DNA of 64,000 bases from Haberlea rhodopensis (GCA_907163345.1 CAJQUN010000014.1:1488001-1552000), one strand, 5' to 3'. Numbered from the stretch's first letter, positions 1 to 11,856 are shown. Translations and numbers: made by a program. The notes: generated by a model not told the origin, from the letters alone.

Positions 1-1068
1 AGCTGGAGATGAATGTCCTGAAGTTAAGAAGACAGATGAAGTGTCATTAATAGATATCCCTGTGAATGAGCTGAAAATTGATAATCAAGAAGATAAAGAG
101 GCTACTGCAGAGATTCTCACATGCACTTCATTATATTTTGCTGACAGATAAAGGTGAACCGGACACCTATGAAGAGTCAATGCAAAATGATGATTCAACC
201 AAATGGGAGTTAGCCATGAAAGATGAGATGGATTCACTGTCATCCAATCAGATGTGGGAGTTGACGAAACTTCTAGAAGGCAAAAAGGCATTATACAATA
301 AGTGGGTGAACCGGATTAAAGAAGAACATGATGGTAACAAACAGTACAAGACAAGACTTGTTGTAAAAGGCTTTCAACAAATTAAATAGAAATTTTCTTA
401 GTTAAGCTAGCCACTATAAGAACTGTATTTGCTTAGCGGCGAAAGAAGATTTGCATCTAGAGCAATTAGATGTAAAGATGGAGTTTCTTCATGGTGATTT
501 GGATGAAGAAATTTATATGAAGCAATCAAAAGGTTTTGAAGTACAAGGGAAATAGGAAAAGGTACGCAAACTTCAGAAGAGCTTGTACGGTCTCAAACAA
601 GCTCCAAGACAATGGTATAAGAAGTTTGATGGATTCATGGGTAACAATGGATTTCTGAGATGTCAGGATGATCACTATTGTTATGTAAAGAAGGTTGACG
701 ATTCTTATATCATTCTACGATTGTATGTAGATGATATTGTGATAGCAGGAGCTTGTCTGGAGGAGATTAATAAACTCAAGAAAGAGTTATCAACTGAATT
801 TGATATGAAGGATTTGGGAGCTGCAAAGCAAATCCTTGGAATGAGGATCATAAGAGATAGGGTGAATGGAATCTTATAATTATCTCAAGTAGAGTATGTC
901 AAAAAGTGCTCAGCAGATTTAGCATGGATGAAGCTAAACTTGTGAATACTTCTTTGGCTAGTCATTTTAAGCTAACGAAAGCAGAGTCGCCCTCAACGGA
1001 GCAGGAGCAAGCTTATATGAGTAAAGTTCCTTATGCTTATGATGTTGGAAGCCTCATGTATGTAATGG
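1..1068 (+). pseudogene. Ty1/copia reverse transcriptase fragment (decayed)
   Basis: The translation shows the copia RT region in order: KWELAMKDEMDSL near 200, RLVVKGFQQ near 355, SLYGLKQAPRQWYKKFDGF near 580, the catalytic LYVDDIVIAG near 722, and GSLMYVMAC near 1050. It carries stops and frame shifts (for example near 389, 553 and 877), so it cannot make a working enzyme. The style is that of Tork/TNT1-like copia elements (family knowledge). The upstream part of the element lies outside the window. RNase H and the 3' LTR are missing because the sequence changes near 1060-1070 to the gag zinc-knuckle tail of a different copia element in the same orientation. Confidence 0.85.
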
Positions 1069-1070
1069 CA

Positions 1071-1554
1071 TGCCTAACCATAAGGCCAAGGACTGCACTC
1101 AACGTCAAAACAATGAGGATAAGAGGAAGATAGTCCCTTAGAAAGGCAAAGGCAAGAGGTCTGCTCATGCACACATTGCTGAGGACAACCAGAGCTCCGA
1201 CATAGATGACATGCATTTGTCTGCTGTGGTGTCGGAGGTGAACCTTGTTGGTGGAAACTCCAAGGAATGGTGGGTGGACACTGGGGCTACTCGCCACATT
1301 TGCGCCAACAAATGGATGTTTAAGACATATCAACCCGTAAAAGATGAGCACTGCTACATGGGAAATTCAGCAGTCTCAAAAGTTGAAGGCAAAGGGACGG
1401 TTGTGCTAAAGATGACTTCCGGCAAAGAGTTGACTCTTACCGAGGTGCTCCACGTGCCAGAGATCCGAAAGAATCTCATCTCTGGAGCAGTGCTGAACAA
1501 GAAAGGCTTTCTGCTCGTGTTTGAATCCGACAATTTCTATCCAATGGTGGTATG
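1071..1554 (+). pseudogene. Element A gag C-terminus and protease
   Basis: The left edge encodes the last part of a zinc knuckle (NHKAKDC) followed by a lysine-rich linker with a stop at 1131-1133. The aspartic protease follows, with WWVDTGATRHIC near 1270 (active site DTG) and VLHVPEIRKNLISG near 1450. This is the standard copia gag/protease boundary. A one-base frame error near 1537 puts the last codons out of register with the rest of the element, which resumes at 6550 after the nested insertion. Confidence 0.85.
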
Positions 1555-1733
1555 TGTTGAGCCTTAAACACATGGTTGTGTTTAATGCGTTAATTTATCC
1601 CCGGTTTATCTTTGAGTTTTGATGATCAACAAAACTTGTGTTTGTTATACTAATGTGTGTACTTAGTGTGCAGATTATGTGATTATAAGTTGATTGAATT
1701 GAAGAAAATCAAGTGTGCACAATCTGGTGTGGA

Positions 1734-2050
1734 TCACCCCAGGCGATGGTGATCATCGCCCCAGGCGATGGCAGCCATGGGGGCTTCGCCACAGCCATCG
1801 ACTGAAGCGATGTTCAGGACCGCGCGCAGGGGATGAACGCCCGAGGCGATGGGCTGATCGCCCGAGGCGATGCGTTGAACGCCTGAGGCGATGTGGACTT
1901 CGTTTGAGGCGATGAAGATTTTGGACATGCTGAGGCTACGGCCTTGATTTTTGCTTTTGATCGCCTGAGACGATCCACCGATCGCCTGAGGCGGTGCGTG
2001 TAATATGCTGACCGTTGGGGCGCGGGGATGGAGATCGCCTGAGGCGATGC
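1734..2050. repeat. Short-palindrome array in U3 of element B 5' LTR
   Basis: Roughly ten copies of AGGCGATG, most paired with an upstream ATCGCC or CGCC to make imperfect palindromes of the form ATCGCCTGAGGCGAT. The array ends about 60 bp upstream of the TATA box. The same array is at 5450-5755 in the 3' LTR, with one unit missing. Role unknown; the position fits an enhancer. Confidence 0.85.
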
Positions 2051-2110
2051 ATGAGTGATTTCAGCCTTTTGTGTAGCAACGGCTAGTAGGAGCCTAGGGG
2101 GCCTCCTACA

Positions 2111-2120
2111 CTATAAATAT
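2111..2120 (+). promoter_or_regulatory. Probable TATA box of element B
   Basis: CTATAAATAT follows the palindrome array in the LTR. The equivalent site in the 3' LTR is at 5812-5820. It would drive the genomic RNA. Confidence 0.6.
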
Positions 2121-2436
2121 TGATGCTTTGGAGCATTTTCAAGTCAAGAAACAAGCCTACAAACTTCTACAAAGCTTTGCATAATTCAAATTTATTATAG
2201 CATTGCAAACTCCATACATTGTTGTTGTATTGGAGCTTGTAATTGTTTTCTTTTGATAGAGTCTTGTTGTCTTCGTGTGAGTACACCGTGAAGGGGTTAG
2301 TTGGTTTATTGTAAAGGTCCTCCAACACCAAAGCAAGTTGGTAAATTGTAAAGTCGCCAACAAGTAAAGTTGGTGCATGTGTTGTGGCTATCCTTTGAGC
2401 CCTTAAGGCCAAGAAGACTCGTGAAGAGTGTTGGTA

Positions 2437-2545
2437 GCTCGGGAAGAGCTTTGTGTACTCGTGAAGAGTATTGTGCTCGGGAAGAGCTTTGTATACTCGG
2501 GAAGAGTATTGTGCTCGGGAAGAGCTTTGTGTACTCGGGAAGAAT
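2437..2545 (+). repeat. 38-bp-period tandem repeat in element B LTR
   Basis: Alternating units of CTCGGGAAGAGCTTTGTGTA and CTCGGGAAGAGTATTGTG repeat about three times downstream of the TATA box, so they are likely in the transcribed leader. The copy in the 3' LTR is at about 6138-6246. Confidence 0.8.
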
Positions 2546-2847
2546 ATTTTGTAGTGGCTAACTTGGAGCCCTCAAGGCCAAGATCTTTTGTTCTAGTGGA
2601 ACCTCGGTTGGGGGTTATCTAACCGGGAAGAGGAGACGTAGGCGATTTATCGCCGAACTTCTATAACAAATCTTTGTCTCTTTTATTGCTTTAATTTTCA
2701 TTACGCATTTGTTTATTTTTGTTCTTTTCATTTATCGATTGACTTAAGGCTTCCGCAAGCGCAAAACTCTTTTATTTTTCAAACTCATTTTAAAACGCTA
2801 AAGTAGCCAAGGAATCTCATTCACCCCCCCTCTTCGATTCCAACAAG

Positions 2848-2860
2848 TGGTATCATAGCC
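2848..2860 (+). other. Primer binding site of element B
   Basis: TGGTATCATAGCC lies two bases after the 5' LTR. It matches the tRNA-iMet-complementary site of plant copia elements (TGGTATCAGAGC) apart from one base. Confidence 0.85.
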
Positions 2861-2891
2861 ATTTGATTTTGTTTTAAATCAAAAAATTTAT

Positions 2892-4504
2892 ATGGCTAAT
2901 CTAGCAAATGAGTTTGCTCAAGGTCAATCGACAAATAGACCTCCGCTCTTCACGGGTGATAACTATGGGTATTGGAATAATAGAATTTCTCTATACATCC
3001 AATCCGTAGATTATGATCTATGGAAAATCATAGTGAAAGGTCCACACATTCCTTTAAAGGAAGTTGGGGGAATAAGTGTTCCCAAAGAAATGGACGATTT
3101 CACAAGAGCGGACATGATTTTAATTTCACAAAATGCTAAAGCTATTAATATTTTGCATTGTGCTTTAGATATGAAGGAGTACAACCGGATCTCGATGTGC
3201 TCAACCGCAAAAGAGATATGGGACAAATTACAAATTTGTCATGAAGGAACCAACCAAGTGAAGGAGACAGATAGACCTCCTACAACTCAAATATGAGACA
3301 TTTGAGATGGAGTCCGAAGAAGAGGTAGATTCAATGTTTAGGAGGCTCATCCTAATCATAAACGAGCTTGCTCAACTTGGAGAGAAGTACCCTCCAAAGC
3401 AAATATGGAGGAGAGCCCTAAGAGCATTGCCTAAGGAATGGGACGTAAAGAGAACCGCCATCATTGAGTCAAACAAAGGAGAAAATGCTTCCTATGACAT
3501 TGATGAGCTCCATGGCACATTGGTGACTCATGAACTTGAAGTTGCAACAAGGAGAGAAATAAAGGAGGAGGATAGATCCAAAAGAAATGGGATAGCATTG
3601 GCTGGGAGAAAAGATCTCTCCGAGGATGAAGATGACGATGAGGATGAAGAGATGATCTTGTTCACAAGGAAGTTCAAGAAGCACTTCAACAAACACAACA
3701 AGCCAAAGGCCTCTAGTACTACCAAACAAGATTCAAAAAATGAGGTAACTTATTATAATTGTCAAGAAAAAGGTCATTACGCTAATAAATGTCATAGGAA
3801 GAAGAATGAGGACAAAGGGAAAAAGAAGGCGTTTATAGCCACATGGAGTGATAGCGACTCCGATGAAGAAGAAGAAGCAACAAATCTTTGTCTCATGGCA
3901 AAAGATGACATAGATGAAGGAGATGAAAGCGACAATGAGGTACCTTCATTTGATGAACTTTTAGATTCTTATCATGAGCTTATAGATGTACTTGGCAAAA
4001 CCAAGATGAGTAACAAATTACTCAAACTTGAGGTTGCTAAGAAAGATGAAGAAAATAATTCATTGAAAAGAATTAGATTCTTTAAAAATGTCTTTTTGCA
4101 AATTTAGTGAGAGTAGTCTAAAGATGAATGAGTTTCTTGGCTTGCAACGTTGTAGCTTTGATAAAGCCGGGTTAGGTTTTTCAAGCAAATCAAAATCTTT
4201 TTCAAGCATGTTAGCTAAAGCCAAGCATGATTCTCTTACTTGCAACTATTGTTGCAAAAATGGGCATACAAAGAACAAATGTAGGTTCTCTAGAATCCAA
4301 TACCAACCTAACAAGAGGTGGAAATGGATTCCAAAGGTGCCAATGAAAGCTAACCCTCTAGGACCCAAAAATCAAATGGGTACCAAAGATCCTCCTATTG
4401 TTAATTTGTTTTGTAGGGACAACAAAGGGATGAATGAAGGAACAAGAAATTCAAAGGAGGAGTTCATCTTATTCACCTCAATAGAGGAAGCGCGAGGCAT
4501 ATGA
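2892..4504 (+). pseudogene. Element B gag, with two frame shifts
   Basis: Three overlapping frames (2892-3296, 3307-4107, 4088-4504) encode one Sirevirus-type gag. The N-terminus MANLANEFAQGQ leads into the copia gag fold (LFTGDNYGYWNNR, and later AKEIWDKLQ). Next come a zinc knuckle CQEKGHYANKC near 3760, an acidic coiled stretch, and a second knuckle-like CNYCCKNGHTKNKC near 4245. Frame breaks lie near 3265 and 4085-4107, and each looks like a one-base change. No protease motif follows. Gag normally forms the virus-like particle that packages the RNA. The near-intact frame suggests that it was recently under selection or came from a functional parent. Confidence 0.85.
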
Positions 4505-5281
4505 CCAATGACAAGAACGCACTCTTGTCATCGGAGGTAAAATTTAATTTATTCATTTTAAAAGAGCATTTCAAAATTTAATTGGCACAAATTAATTGTG
4601 ACACTCAATATTCATTGGAGTAAAATGCATAACCCCTTAGCATATGCACATATAAATTGTTTTACTGCATGATGTATGCTTATCCTTTTATAGTAAGTGA
4701 ATTTGATTCAAATTTGAATATGCTATGTGAAATTATGTGATTAAGCATGCCATAAGTGTTTAGATGCTCTATATTTGATATGATCATGATCTTAATAAAT
4801 CTATCAAATGATGATGTGAGAATTCAAATGTTTATTGGGCACTAGTGCATGAAATCTTGGTAGAACATATGCACACTTTGCACATTTAGAATTTATTGTT
4901 AATTGCCTTAAACACATGTTTGTGGTTCATCTCTATGATTTAATCTTAGGCTTGTTATGCTTATTACATGCTTGATGATGAACATGTGTAAATTGTTAAA
5001 TTATGCTATGTTTATTTAAATTTTGTGCTTTTTGATTATCACAAAAATGGGGAGAATGTTGTGATAAACTTGAAGCTTAACTTGAAGCTTAACCCATGCA
5101 TAATTTAAGGGGGAGAGCTTGTGTATGCATGGTTTGAGGGGGAGAGTTGTTTACCTTATGATTTACTTGGTATCTTGTATGTGCTATGAAATTGTTAAGG
5201 GGGAGTTATGTTTACTCACATTTCATGCATAATTACATATTCAAGTTTATCAAGTTTTGTGATCATCAAAAAGGGGGAGAT
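4505..5281 (+). other. Element B non-coding interior with repeated polypurine tracts
   Basis: No coding potential was seen; this is where pol would be expected. Five GGGGAG-type purine tracts lie at about 5047, 5107, 5139, 5198 and 5270. The last (AAAAAGGGGGAGATT, about 5268-5281) abuts the 3' LTR and is the functional polypurine tract by position. Reiterated polypurine tracts upstream of the 3' LTR are a known Sirevirus trait. Confidence 0.75.
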
Positions 5282-6544
5282 TGTTGAGCCTTAAACACAT
5301 GGTTGTGTTTAATGCGTTAATTTATCCCCGGTTTATCTTTGAGTTTTGATGATCAACAAAACTTGTGTTTGTTATACTAATGTGTGTACTTAGTGTGCAG
5401 ATTATGTGATTATAAGTTGATTGAATTGAAGAAAATCAAGTGTGCACAACGTGGATCGCCCCAGGCGATGGTGATCATCGCCCCAGGCGATGGCAGCCAT
5501 GGGGGCTTTGCCATGGCCATCGACTGAAGCGATGGTCAGGACCGCGCGCAGGGGAAGAACGCCCGAGGCGATGCGTTGAACGCCTGAGGCGATGTGGACT
5601 TCGTTTGAGGCGATGAAGATTTTGGACATGCTGAGGCTACGGCCTTGATTTTTGCTTTTGATCGCCTGAGACGATCCACCGATCGCCTGAGGCGATGCAT
5701 GTAATATGCTGACCGTTGGGGCGCGGCGATGGAGATCGCCTGAGGCGATGCAGGAGTGATTTCAGCCTTTTGTGTAGCAACGGCTAGTAGGAGCCTAGGG
5801 GGCCTCCTACACTATAAATATTGATGCTTTGGAGCATTTTCAAGTCAAGAAACAAGCCTACAAACTTCTACAAAGCTTTGCATAATTCAAATTTATTATA
5901 GCATTGCAAACTCCATACATTGTTGTTGTATTGGAGCTTGTAATTGTTTTCTTTTGATAGAGTCTTGTTATCTTCGTGTGAGTACACCGTGAAGGTGTTA
6001 GTTGGTTTATTGTAAAGGTCCTCCAACACCAAAGCAAGTTGGTAAATTGTAAAGTCGCCAACAAGTAAAGTTGGTGCATGTGTTGTGGCTATCCTTTGAG
6101 CCCTTAAGGCCAAGAAGACTCGTGAAGAGTGTTGGTAGCTCGGGAAGAGCTTTGTGTACTCGTGAAGAGTATTGTGCTCGGGAAGAGCTTTGTATACTCG
6201 GAAAGAGTATTGTGCTCGGGAAGAGCTTTGTGTACTCGGGAAGAGAATTTTGTAGTGGCTAACTTGGAGCCCTCAAGGCCAAGATCTTTTGTTCTAGTGG
6301 AACCTCGGTTGGGTTATCTAATCGGGAAGAGGAGACGTAGGCGATTCATCGTCGAACTTCTATAACAAATCTTTGTGTCTTTTATTGCTTTAATTTCCAT
6401 TACGCATTTGTTTATTTTTGTTCTTTTCATTTATCAATTGACTTAAGGCTTCTGCAAGCGCAAAACTCTTTTATTTTTCAAACTCATTTTAAAACGCTAA
6501 AGTAGCCAAGGAATCTCATTCAACCCACCTCTTCGATTCCAATA
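5282..6544 (+). repeat. Element B 3' LTR
   Basis: 1263 bp, starting TGTTGAGCC and ending TTCCAATA (the canonical terminal CA has become TA). It differs from the 5' LTR by loss of one palindrome unit near 5570 and by scattered substitutions. TSD GTATG follows at 6545-6549. Confidence 0.92.
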
Positions 6545-6549
6545 GTATG

Positions 6550-9341
6550 TTTGTGGGCAAATGTTACTTGGCCAATAACCTCTTCAAGATGAGTGTAATG
6601 ACTTTAGCTCCTAAGGCTAAGTCTAGTGTAGAGGTTGAGGTTGATATTAAAGCAGCATATGAGACTAGCACAAGTAAAAATAATGTAATGATTATTGCTA
6701 ATGTGGCTAATAAAACTTTAAAGTTTGATTATTCTTATGAGTCTTTACATTTGTGGCATGGTAGATTAGGACATATGAATTATAAGTCCTTACAAAGGCT
6801 AATGTTTCTTAATCTATTACCTAAATTTAACATCAATCATAAACACAAGTGTGAGACTTGTGTAGAGGCTAAATTAACCAAGTCTTCATTCCACTCAATT
6901 GAGCGAAGCACCGAACCGTTAAACTTGATCCATACGGATGTATGCGATCTAAAGTATGTACAATCTAGAGGTGGTAAAAATTATTTCATAACATTTATCG
7001 ATGATTGTACAAGATATTGTTATGTCCACTTAATGAGACGTAAAGACGAAGCAATTGATATGTTCATTCACTATAAGAATGGAGTTGAGAATCAACTTGA
7101 TAAAAAAGATTAAAATTCTTCGAAGTGATCGAGGCGGTGAATATGAATCACCATTTGCACAAATATGTGCTGAGAGTGACATTATTCATCAAACCAGTGC
7201 GCCTCATTCTCCCGAGCAAAATGGTATTACTGAAAGGAAGAATATAACGCTTAAGGAAATGATGAATGTAATGCTTAAAAGTTCCGACTTACCTCGGAAT
7301 TTGTGGGGAAAAGCTCTGCTTCCCGCCAACTATGTGCTAAATAGAGTACCACATAAAAAGTTGGATAAAACGCCTTATGAATTGTGGAAAGGTCGCGCAC
7401 CTAGCTACAAGTTTTTAAGGGTTTGGGGCTGTCTAGCAAAGGTATCAATTCCTCCTCCTAAACGGACTAGGATAGGACCTAAGACAGTGGATTGTGTATT
7501 TATCGGATATGCGCAAGATAGTAGTGCCTATCGTTTTCTTGTACACAAATCAGATAATGTAGAAATGCATGTAAATACTATCATTGAGGCTAGGGATGTT
7601 TCATTCTTTGAGGAAATCTTTCCACACAAAACTCAGACAGTGATTGAAACCAATGTTGAGAGATATGTGGGGGATAGAGAATCTCAAGAGAATGTAGAAT
7701 CACCTAGACGAAGCAAAAAAGCTAGAAAAGAGAAGTCTTTTGGCTCGGATTTCCTAACATATTTGTTGGAAAAGGATCCAGCTACTTTCAAGGAAGCAAT
7801 GTCTTTACAAGACTCTGATCTTTGGAAAGAAGCGGTGAACAGTGAGATAGAATCTATCTTACATAATCATACGTGGGAACTAGTGGATCTTCCTGCAGGT
7901 TGTAAACCACTAGACCACAAGTGGATCTTCAAGAGGAAGATGAAAGCTGATGGTACTGTAGATAAGTACAAGGCTAGACTTGTAGTCAAATGCTACAGAC
8001 AAACTGAAGGTGTTGATTATTTCGACACATACGCTTCTGTATCCAGGAAAACGTCGACAAGGTTAATAATTGCATTTGCTACATTATATAATCTAGAGAT
8101 CCATCAAATGGATGTAAAAACGGCTTTTCTAAATGGAGAGTTTGAAGAGGAGGTTTACATGAACCAACCTAAAGGGTTTGTAGTTCCAGGTAAATAAACG
8201 AAGGTGTGTAGACTTGTGAAAGCCTTGTATGGATTAAAACAAGCAATTAAACAATGGAACGAAAAATTTGATAGCGCCATGCTTTCAAATGGGTTTAAAA
8301 CAAACCAATGCGATAAATGTGTCTGCGTGAAAGGAGACAATACAAACTATGTGATAGTATGTCTCTACGTAGATGACATGATAATTGTTGGTAATAACAA
8401 TAACATGAAAATTACCAAGCAAATGTTGTCACAAAATTTTGAGATGAAAGACCTAGGTCTTGCAGATGCGATTCTTGGGATGAATATCACCAAACATACA
8501 GATGAATATTCTCTCTCCCAGGGTCATTATGTCGAGAAGATACTTGACAAGTTTGACAAGGGAAATAAAACCATCGCAAGAACACCTATGGAGGTGGTGT
8601 CAAATCTTTGCAAGAATTGCGGAGAATGTGCGCAACAACTTGAATACTCTAGGGTCATAGGTAGTCTAATGTACCTCATGGGCTGCACTAGACCTGATAT
8701 AGCTAACTCAGTCAACAGATTGGGCAGATATAAGTAATCCCAGGTATGAGCACTGGAAGGCAGTAGTACGAGTTTTTAGATATCTAAGATACACTACTAA
8801 CTACGGACTACATTATACGAGATATCCAACAGTAATTGAAGGGTACTCATATGCGAATTGGATTTCGGACTCCAAGAATATAAAGTCCACGAGTGGATAT
8901 ATCTTAATAATTGGAGGTACAGTTGTCTCATGGAAATCATGCAAACAGACGTGCATTGCTAGATCAACTATGGAATATGAGTTCATAGCTTTAGATCTTG
9001 CAGCAGAAGAAGCTGATTGGCTTCGAAGTTTCTTGGAGGACATTCCAATGTGATCAAAACCCGTGCCACCCATTAGCGTGCACAGTGATAGTCAGTCAGC
9101 TATGGGAAGAGCACAAAACAATATGTATAATGAGAAATCTATACACATACGTCGGAGACATAAATCCGTGAGAAATCTACTGAAAATCGGTGTTATTTCT
9201 TTACATTATGTGAAGTCTAAAGAAAACATTGTGGACCCATTTACGAAAGGTCTAACGAGAGACCGAGTAGAGATTTCATCGAGGGGAATGGGGTTGAAGC
9301 CCAAGAAATTGATTTCCAACCATGATGGCAACCCAACCTGA
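6550..9341 (+). pseudogene. Element A integrase, RT and RNase H
   Basis: GAG-pre-integrase LWHGRLGHMN near 6750 and the CETCVEAK zinc residues near 6850. Integrase core: LIHTDVCDL near 6925, then, after a one-base slip in an A-run near 7100, LRSDRGGEY near 7120 and SPEQNGITERKN near 7210, supplying the D, D and E. RT runs from about 7810 with KARLVVKCYRQ, QMDVKTAFLNGEF and YGLKQA, and the catalytic LYVDDMIIVG near 8365. A TAA at 8195-8197 interrupts RT in frame, and another break lies near 8735. RNase H follows (STSGYI near 8890, HSDSQSA near 9080, ENIVDPFTKGL near 9225). The catalytic residues can be seen, but the frame is broken. Confidence 0.88.
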
Positions 9342-9899
9342 ATTGTAAAGTCCAATTTGCAGGTTCAATGGGAAAATCGAATTGTTGGGGGGATCGAACA
9401 AATCACTCGGGAAATTGAGTTCATTACCTATTCATGTGATGACAGAGTGATAAACCTGTATTTGGGAAAGCTGAGCTCATGCTCTAATGATTCTTCTATC
9501 TCGAGATATTAAAGTGGGGGATGACAGGATACTCTTTAGGAGAAATCACATATATCGAATGTGAACGGGCCGCTTCTAAGAGATGACCTGAGGGCTAAAT
9601 CTCTAGAGCATTCGATGAAACTTCCAAGGCAGTCCAGGGCCAAAATGGATAACAACGAAAGAACCGATAATAGTGTGGAGATGAAGGTGTGTGAATATTG
9701 TTGTCTTGTTATACATAAAATGTCGAACAGTTCAAGGCATCACGTCCACTGGTTGGCAAGTATATCCGATAATACTTTACTAATGAATGTTCAAGGTTAA
9801 CCACCACCTATCCTGATGTAGTGAATTCTCAAAGTACTCTCAAATCTTCATCTAGGGTATTGTGTAATTTTTTTGCCATATTGCATTATTGTGGAGGAT
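9342..9899 (+). other. Element A 3' untranslated interior
   Basis: Lies between the end of RNase H and the probable 3' LTR. G-rich tracts occur at 9383-9391 and 9511-9519, and a purine-rich GTGGAGGATT at 9891-9900 may be the polypurine tract. An open frame at 9561-9800 has no recognisable domain, and I do not call it a gene. Confidence 0.45.
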
Positions 9900-10824
9900 T
9901 GTTGTGATTAGTTATTTGTGATTAATTAGTAATTATTGGGTTTAATGAATAAAAGCCCAATAATTTGGTATAATTTTGTTAATGAGAATACAATTAAGGT
10001 AAGTTAATTATGAATAGTCAATTAGACTAAAGAAATCCCACATTGAGAAATTGAGACACTTATGATTTGTTTATAATGAGATACAAATCAATAGAGTGTA
10101 GTTAAGTAGAAAAGATGGGTGCCCCTCGCGCGTCGTCCGTCTGTCGACTCCGCTCCGCTCGGCTCGTCTCGACTCAACTTGCCTCGAATCGTCGCGCGTG
10201 TCGCTGCCGCGAAGGCAGCCCTATCTTTTTACTTCTCGGATTTCTGAAATGACTTTTCATATACCTGACTTTTCATATTCTGTTGAGTTAAGTTTGAGAC
10301 TTTTCATCTACCTGCATAATTGATTTCAGATTTAAGTGTGAGACTTAAATCCGAATTAATCTGATGTTAAGTATTTAGACTTTTCATCAACCCCACTAAA
10401 CATTACATTTAATTATCTGTGATCTTTGGAGAGGTCTGCTGCTCAGCTATATAAGCTGCACCAGCTCTATGCTTTCTTCGTTCCGAAAATCTGCATACAT
10501 ACATATATCATTATGCTTTGAGAGTACTGCACACTACTAGTGTTCGAGGTAGTGTTCTCGGAGTTTTGCTTCAATCCGAACATAGGTGATTGGACGTTGT
10601 ACCTTGGAACTCACTTGTCCAGGAGGCCAGTAGCTAAGGCGGGCAAATGTGAGTCTACGGGCACACAACTTGTTGTGGCCTCGTCCAGAAACTTTTCCAG
10701 ATTCTTGCTGTGTTTTCTTTACAGTTCATAAATTGTTATTGTAAGTTCTATTGTTTTTCTTTATTTCAGTGTAACTTATATCAAGGATTGTTTAAACTGA
10801 TTCAATCTTTCGATTTAAATAACA
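9900..10824 (+). repeat. Probable 3' LTR of element A
   Basis: Starts TGTTGTGATTAG after a purine tract and ends AATAACA. It contains a GC-rich CGTC/CTCG stretch (10126-10218) unlike its AT-rich surroundings, and a TATA box (CTATATAAGC, 10447-10456). The layout is that of a copia LTR, but the matching 5' LTR is absent, so both edges are estimates. Confidence 0.55.
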
Positions 10825-11186
10825 GTATCAACATTTAGATGAATTGTTGGTCTGTGGGATATGTTTAAATTTACTATTATAATTTGAAGAGAGAAATTTA
10901 TTGTATTGAATGAATCAAACAATTATATCAAATGTTCTGCATATGAATAGAAAACTAAAAGAACGAGAAAAACTTACTATAAGATCTAAGCTAACGGTTA
11001 TTTATGGAAACTAATCAAGATCATCTAGTCATCTAACAAGTGGAGTACAGCTGGTATGCCACATAAGCAATTGTATTTTAATACTCCCCTCAAGTCTCAA
11101 GATGACAAGTGAATGTTATGAACACTCATCTTGGACAGAAGAATACGAAATCGTGCTGGAAGTAATGGTTTTGTAAACAAGTCGGC

Positions 11187-11856
11187 TATAATGCACGGAC
11201 ACTGACACGACTACACTGACGATACGACACGGACATGGATTTTCAAAATTTTAAGAGATACGACACGGCTGAGACACATCTGTATATTTTTGTATATATT
11301 GTACATGTACTATATTGCAAAATACTAAAATTCACATTTTTTTAATTCTAAAACAATGTAAAAGCAACAAAAATATTCTTATCAAATTCAAAAAGCATAT
11401 ATATAAATGCGTGTCACTGGATACTATCATCGAATACATATTATTTCAATTAACATAAAGTTTAACAAATGGGTCCAAATAAAAGATAACACAAAAAATA
11501 TTCCTACCAAACTCAAAGCGCATATAAATAAATATATGTCACTGAAATCATCATAGCATCACTCATACTAATATCAAATGCATATTACTTCAATTAACAT
11601 AAAGTTTAACTAACACGTCCAAATTTCAGTTTAGCTAAACTTTTTAAATTATACAATTATCCCCTAAATGTGTCCTTTCTGTGTCGTACACGACCGACAA
11701 GGGTGTCCGATTTTTACGGAGTGTCCGATACGCCATTTTTAAGAAAAATTAAGGACACGTCATGCGCCGTATCCGACAAGTGTTCGAGAAGTGTCGGTGT
11801 CCGGAAAGTGTCTGACACTGCACCGAGTGATTTCTAGAAGTATCAGTGCATCATAG
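11187..11856. mobile_element. Non-autonomous TIR DNA transposon inside element C
   Basis: The sequence interrupts the RNase H of element C. It is flanked by CAAGTCGGC (11178-11186 and 11857-11865). The ends are imperfect inverted repeats: CTATAATGCACGGACACT on the left against CTATGATGCACTGATACT on the complement of the right. If the element starts at 11186, the duplication is 8 bp (hAT-like); if at 11187 it is 9 bp (Mutator-like). The interior has no coding potential but holds many GACACGG/GTGTCCG words near both ends, which could be transposase-binding repeats. Confidence 0.75.

Larger units (their letters stand above)
1555..2845 (+). repeat. Element B 5' LTR
   Basis: Begins TGTTGAGCC and ends TTCCAACA. 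It contains a palindrome array (about 1734-2050), a TATA box (2111-2120) and a 38-bp-period tandem repeat (about 2437-2545). Length 1291 bp. Confidence 0.93.
1555..6544 (+). mobile_element. Element B: non-autonomous Sirevirus-like copia element (gag only)
   Basis: Two LTRs (1555-2845 and 5282-6544) are flanked by the 5-bp target duplication GTATG (1550-1554 and 6545-6549). A tRNA-iMet-type primer site follows the 5' LTR, and a polypurine tract precedes the 3' LTR. The 2.4-kb interior carries only gag; protease, integrase, RT and RNase H are absent. This is the structure described for TR-GAG or deletion-derivative elements. The LTRs are very similar, with one repeat-unit deletion and a scatter of substitutions, so the insertion is young. 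Movement would need enzymes supplied by an intact relative. Confidence 0.92.
1071..10824 (+). mobile_element. Element A: decayed Ty1/copia retrotransposon, split by element B
   Basis: Gag tail and protease (1071-1554), then after the nested element B, GAG-pre-integrase, integrase, RT and RNase H (6550-9341), a 3' untranslated stretch and a probable 3' LTR (9900-10824). The order PR-INT-RT-RH is that of Ty1/copia. The 5' LTR and most of gag are absent: the left end is fused to another element's RT near 1068. Stops and frame shifts near 1131, 1537, 7100, 8195 and 8735 make it non-functional. The GTATG duplication on either side of B shows that A was one continuous element before B inserted. Confidence 0.85.

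Noticed and set aside
2848..2860. Possible tRNA genes at TGGTATCAGAGC-type sites
   Set aside because: These are primer binding sites complementary to the tRNA 3' end; no cloverleaf sequence is present.
9561..9800. 79-codon frame in the 3' interior of element A
   Set aside because: Lies in the 3' untranslated part of a decayed copia element; no domain.
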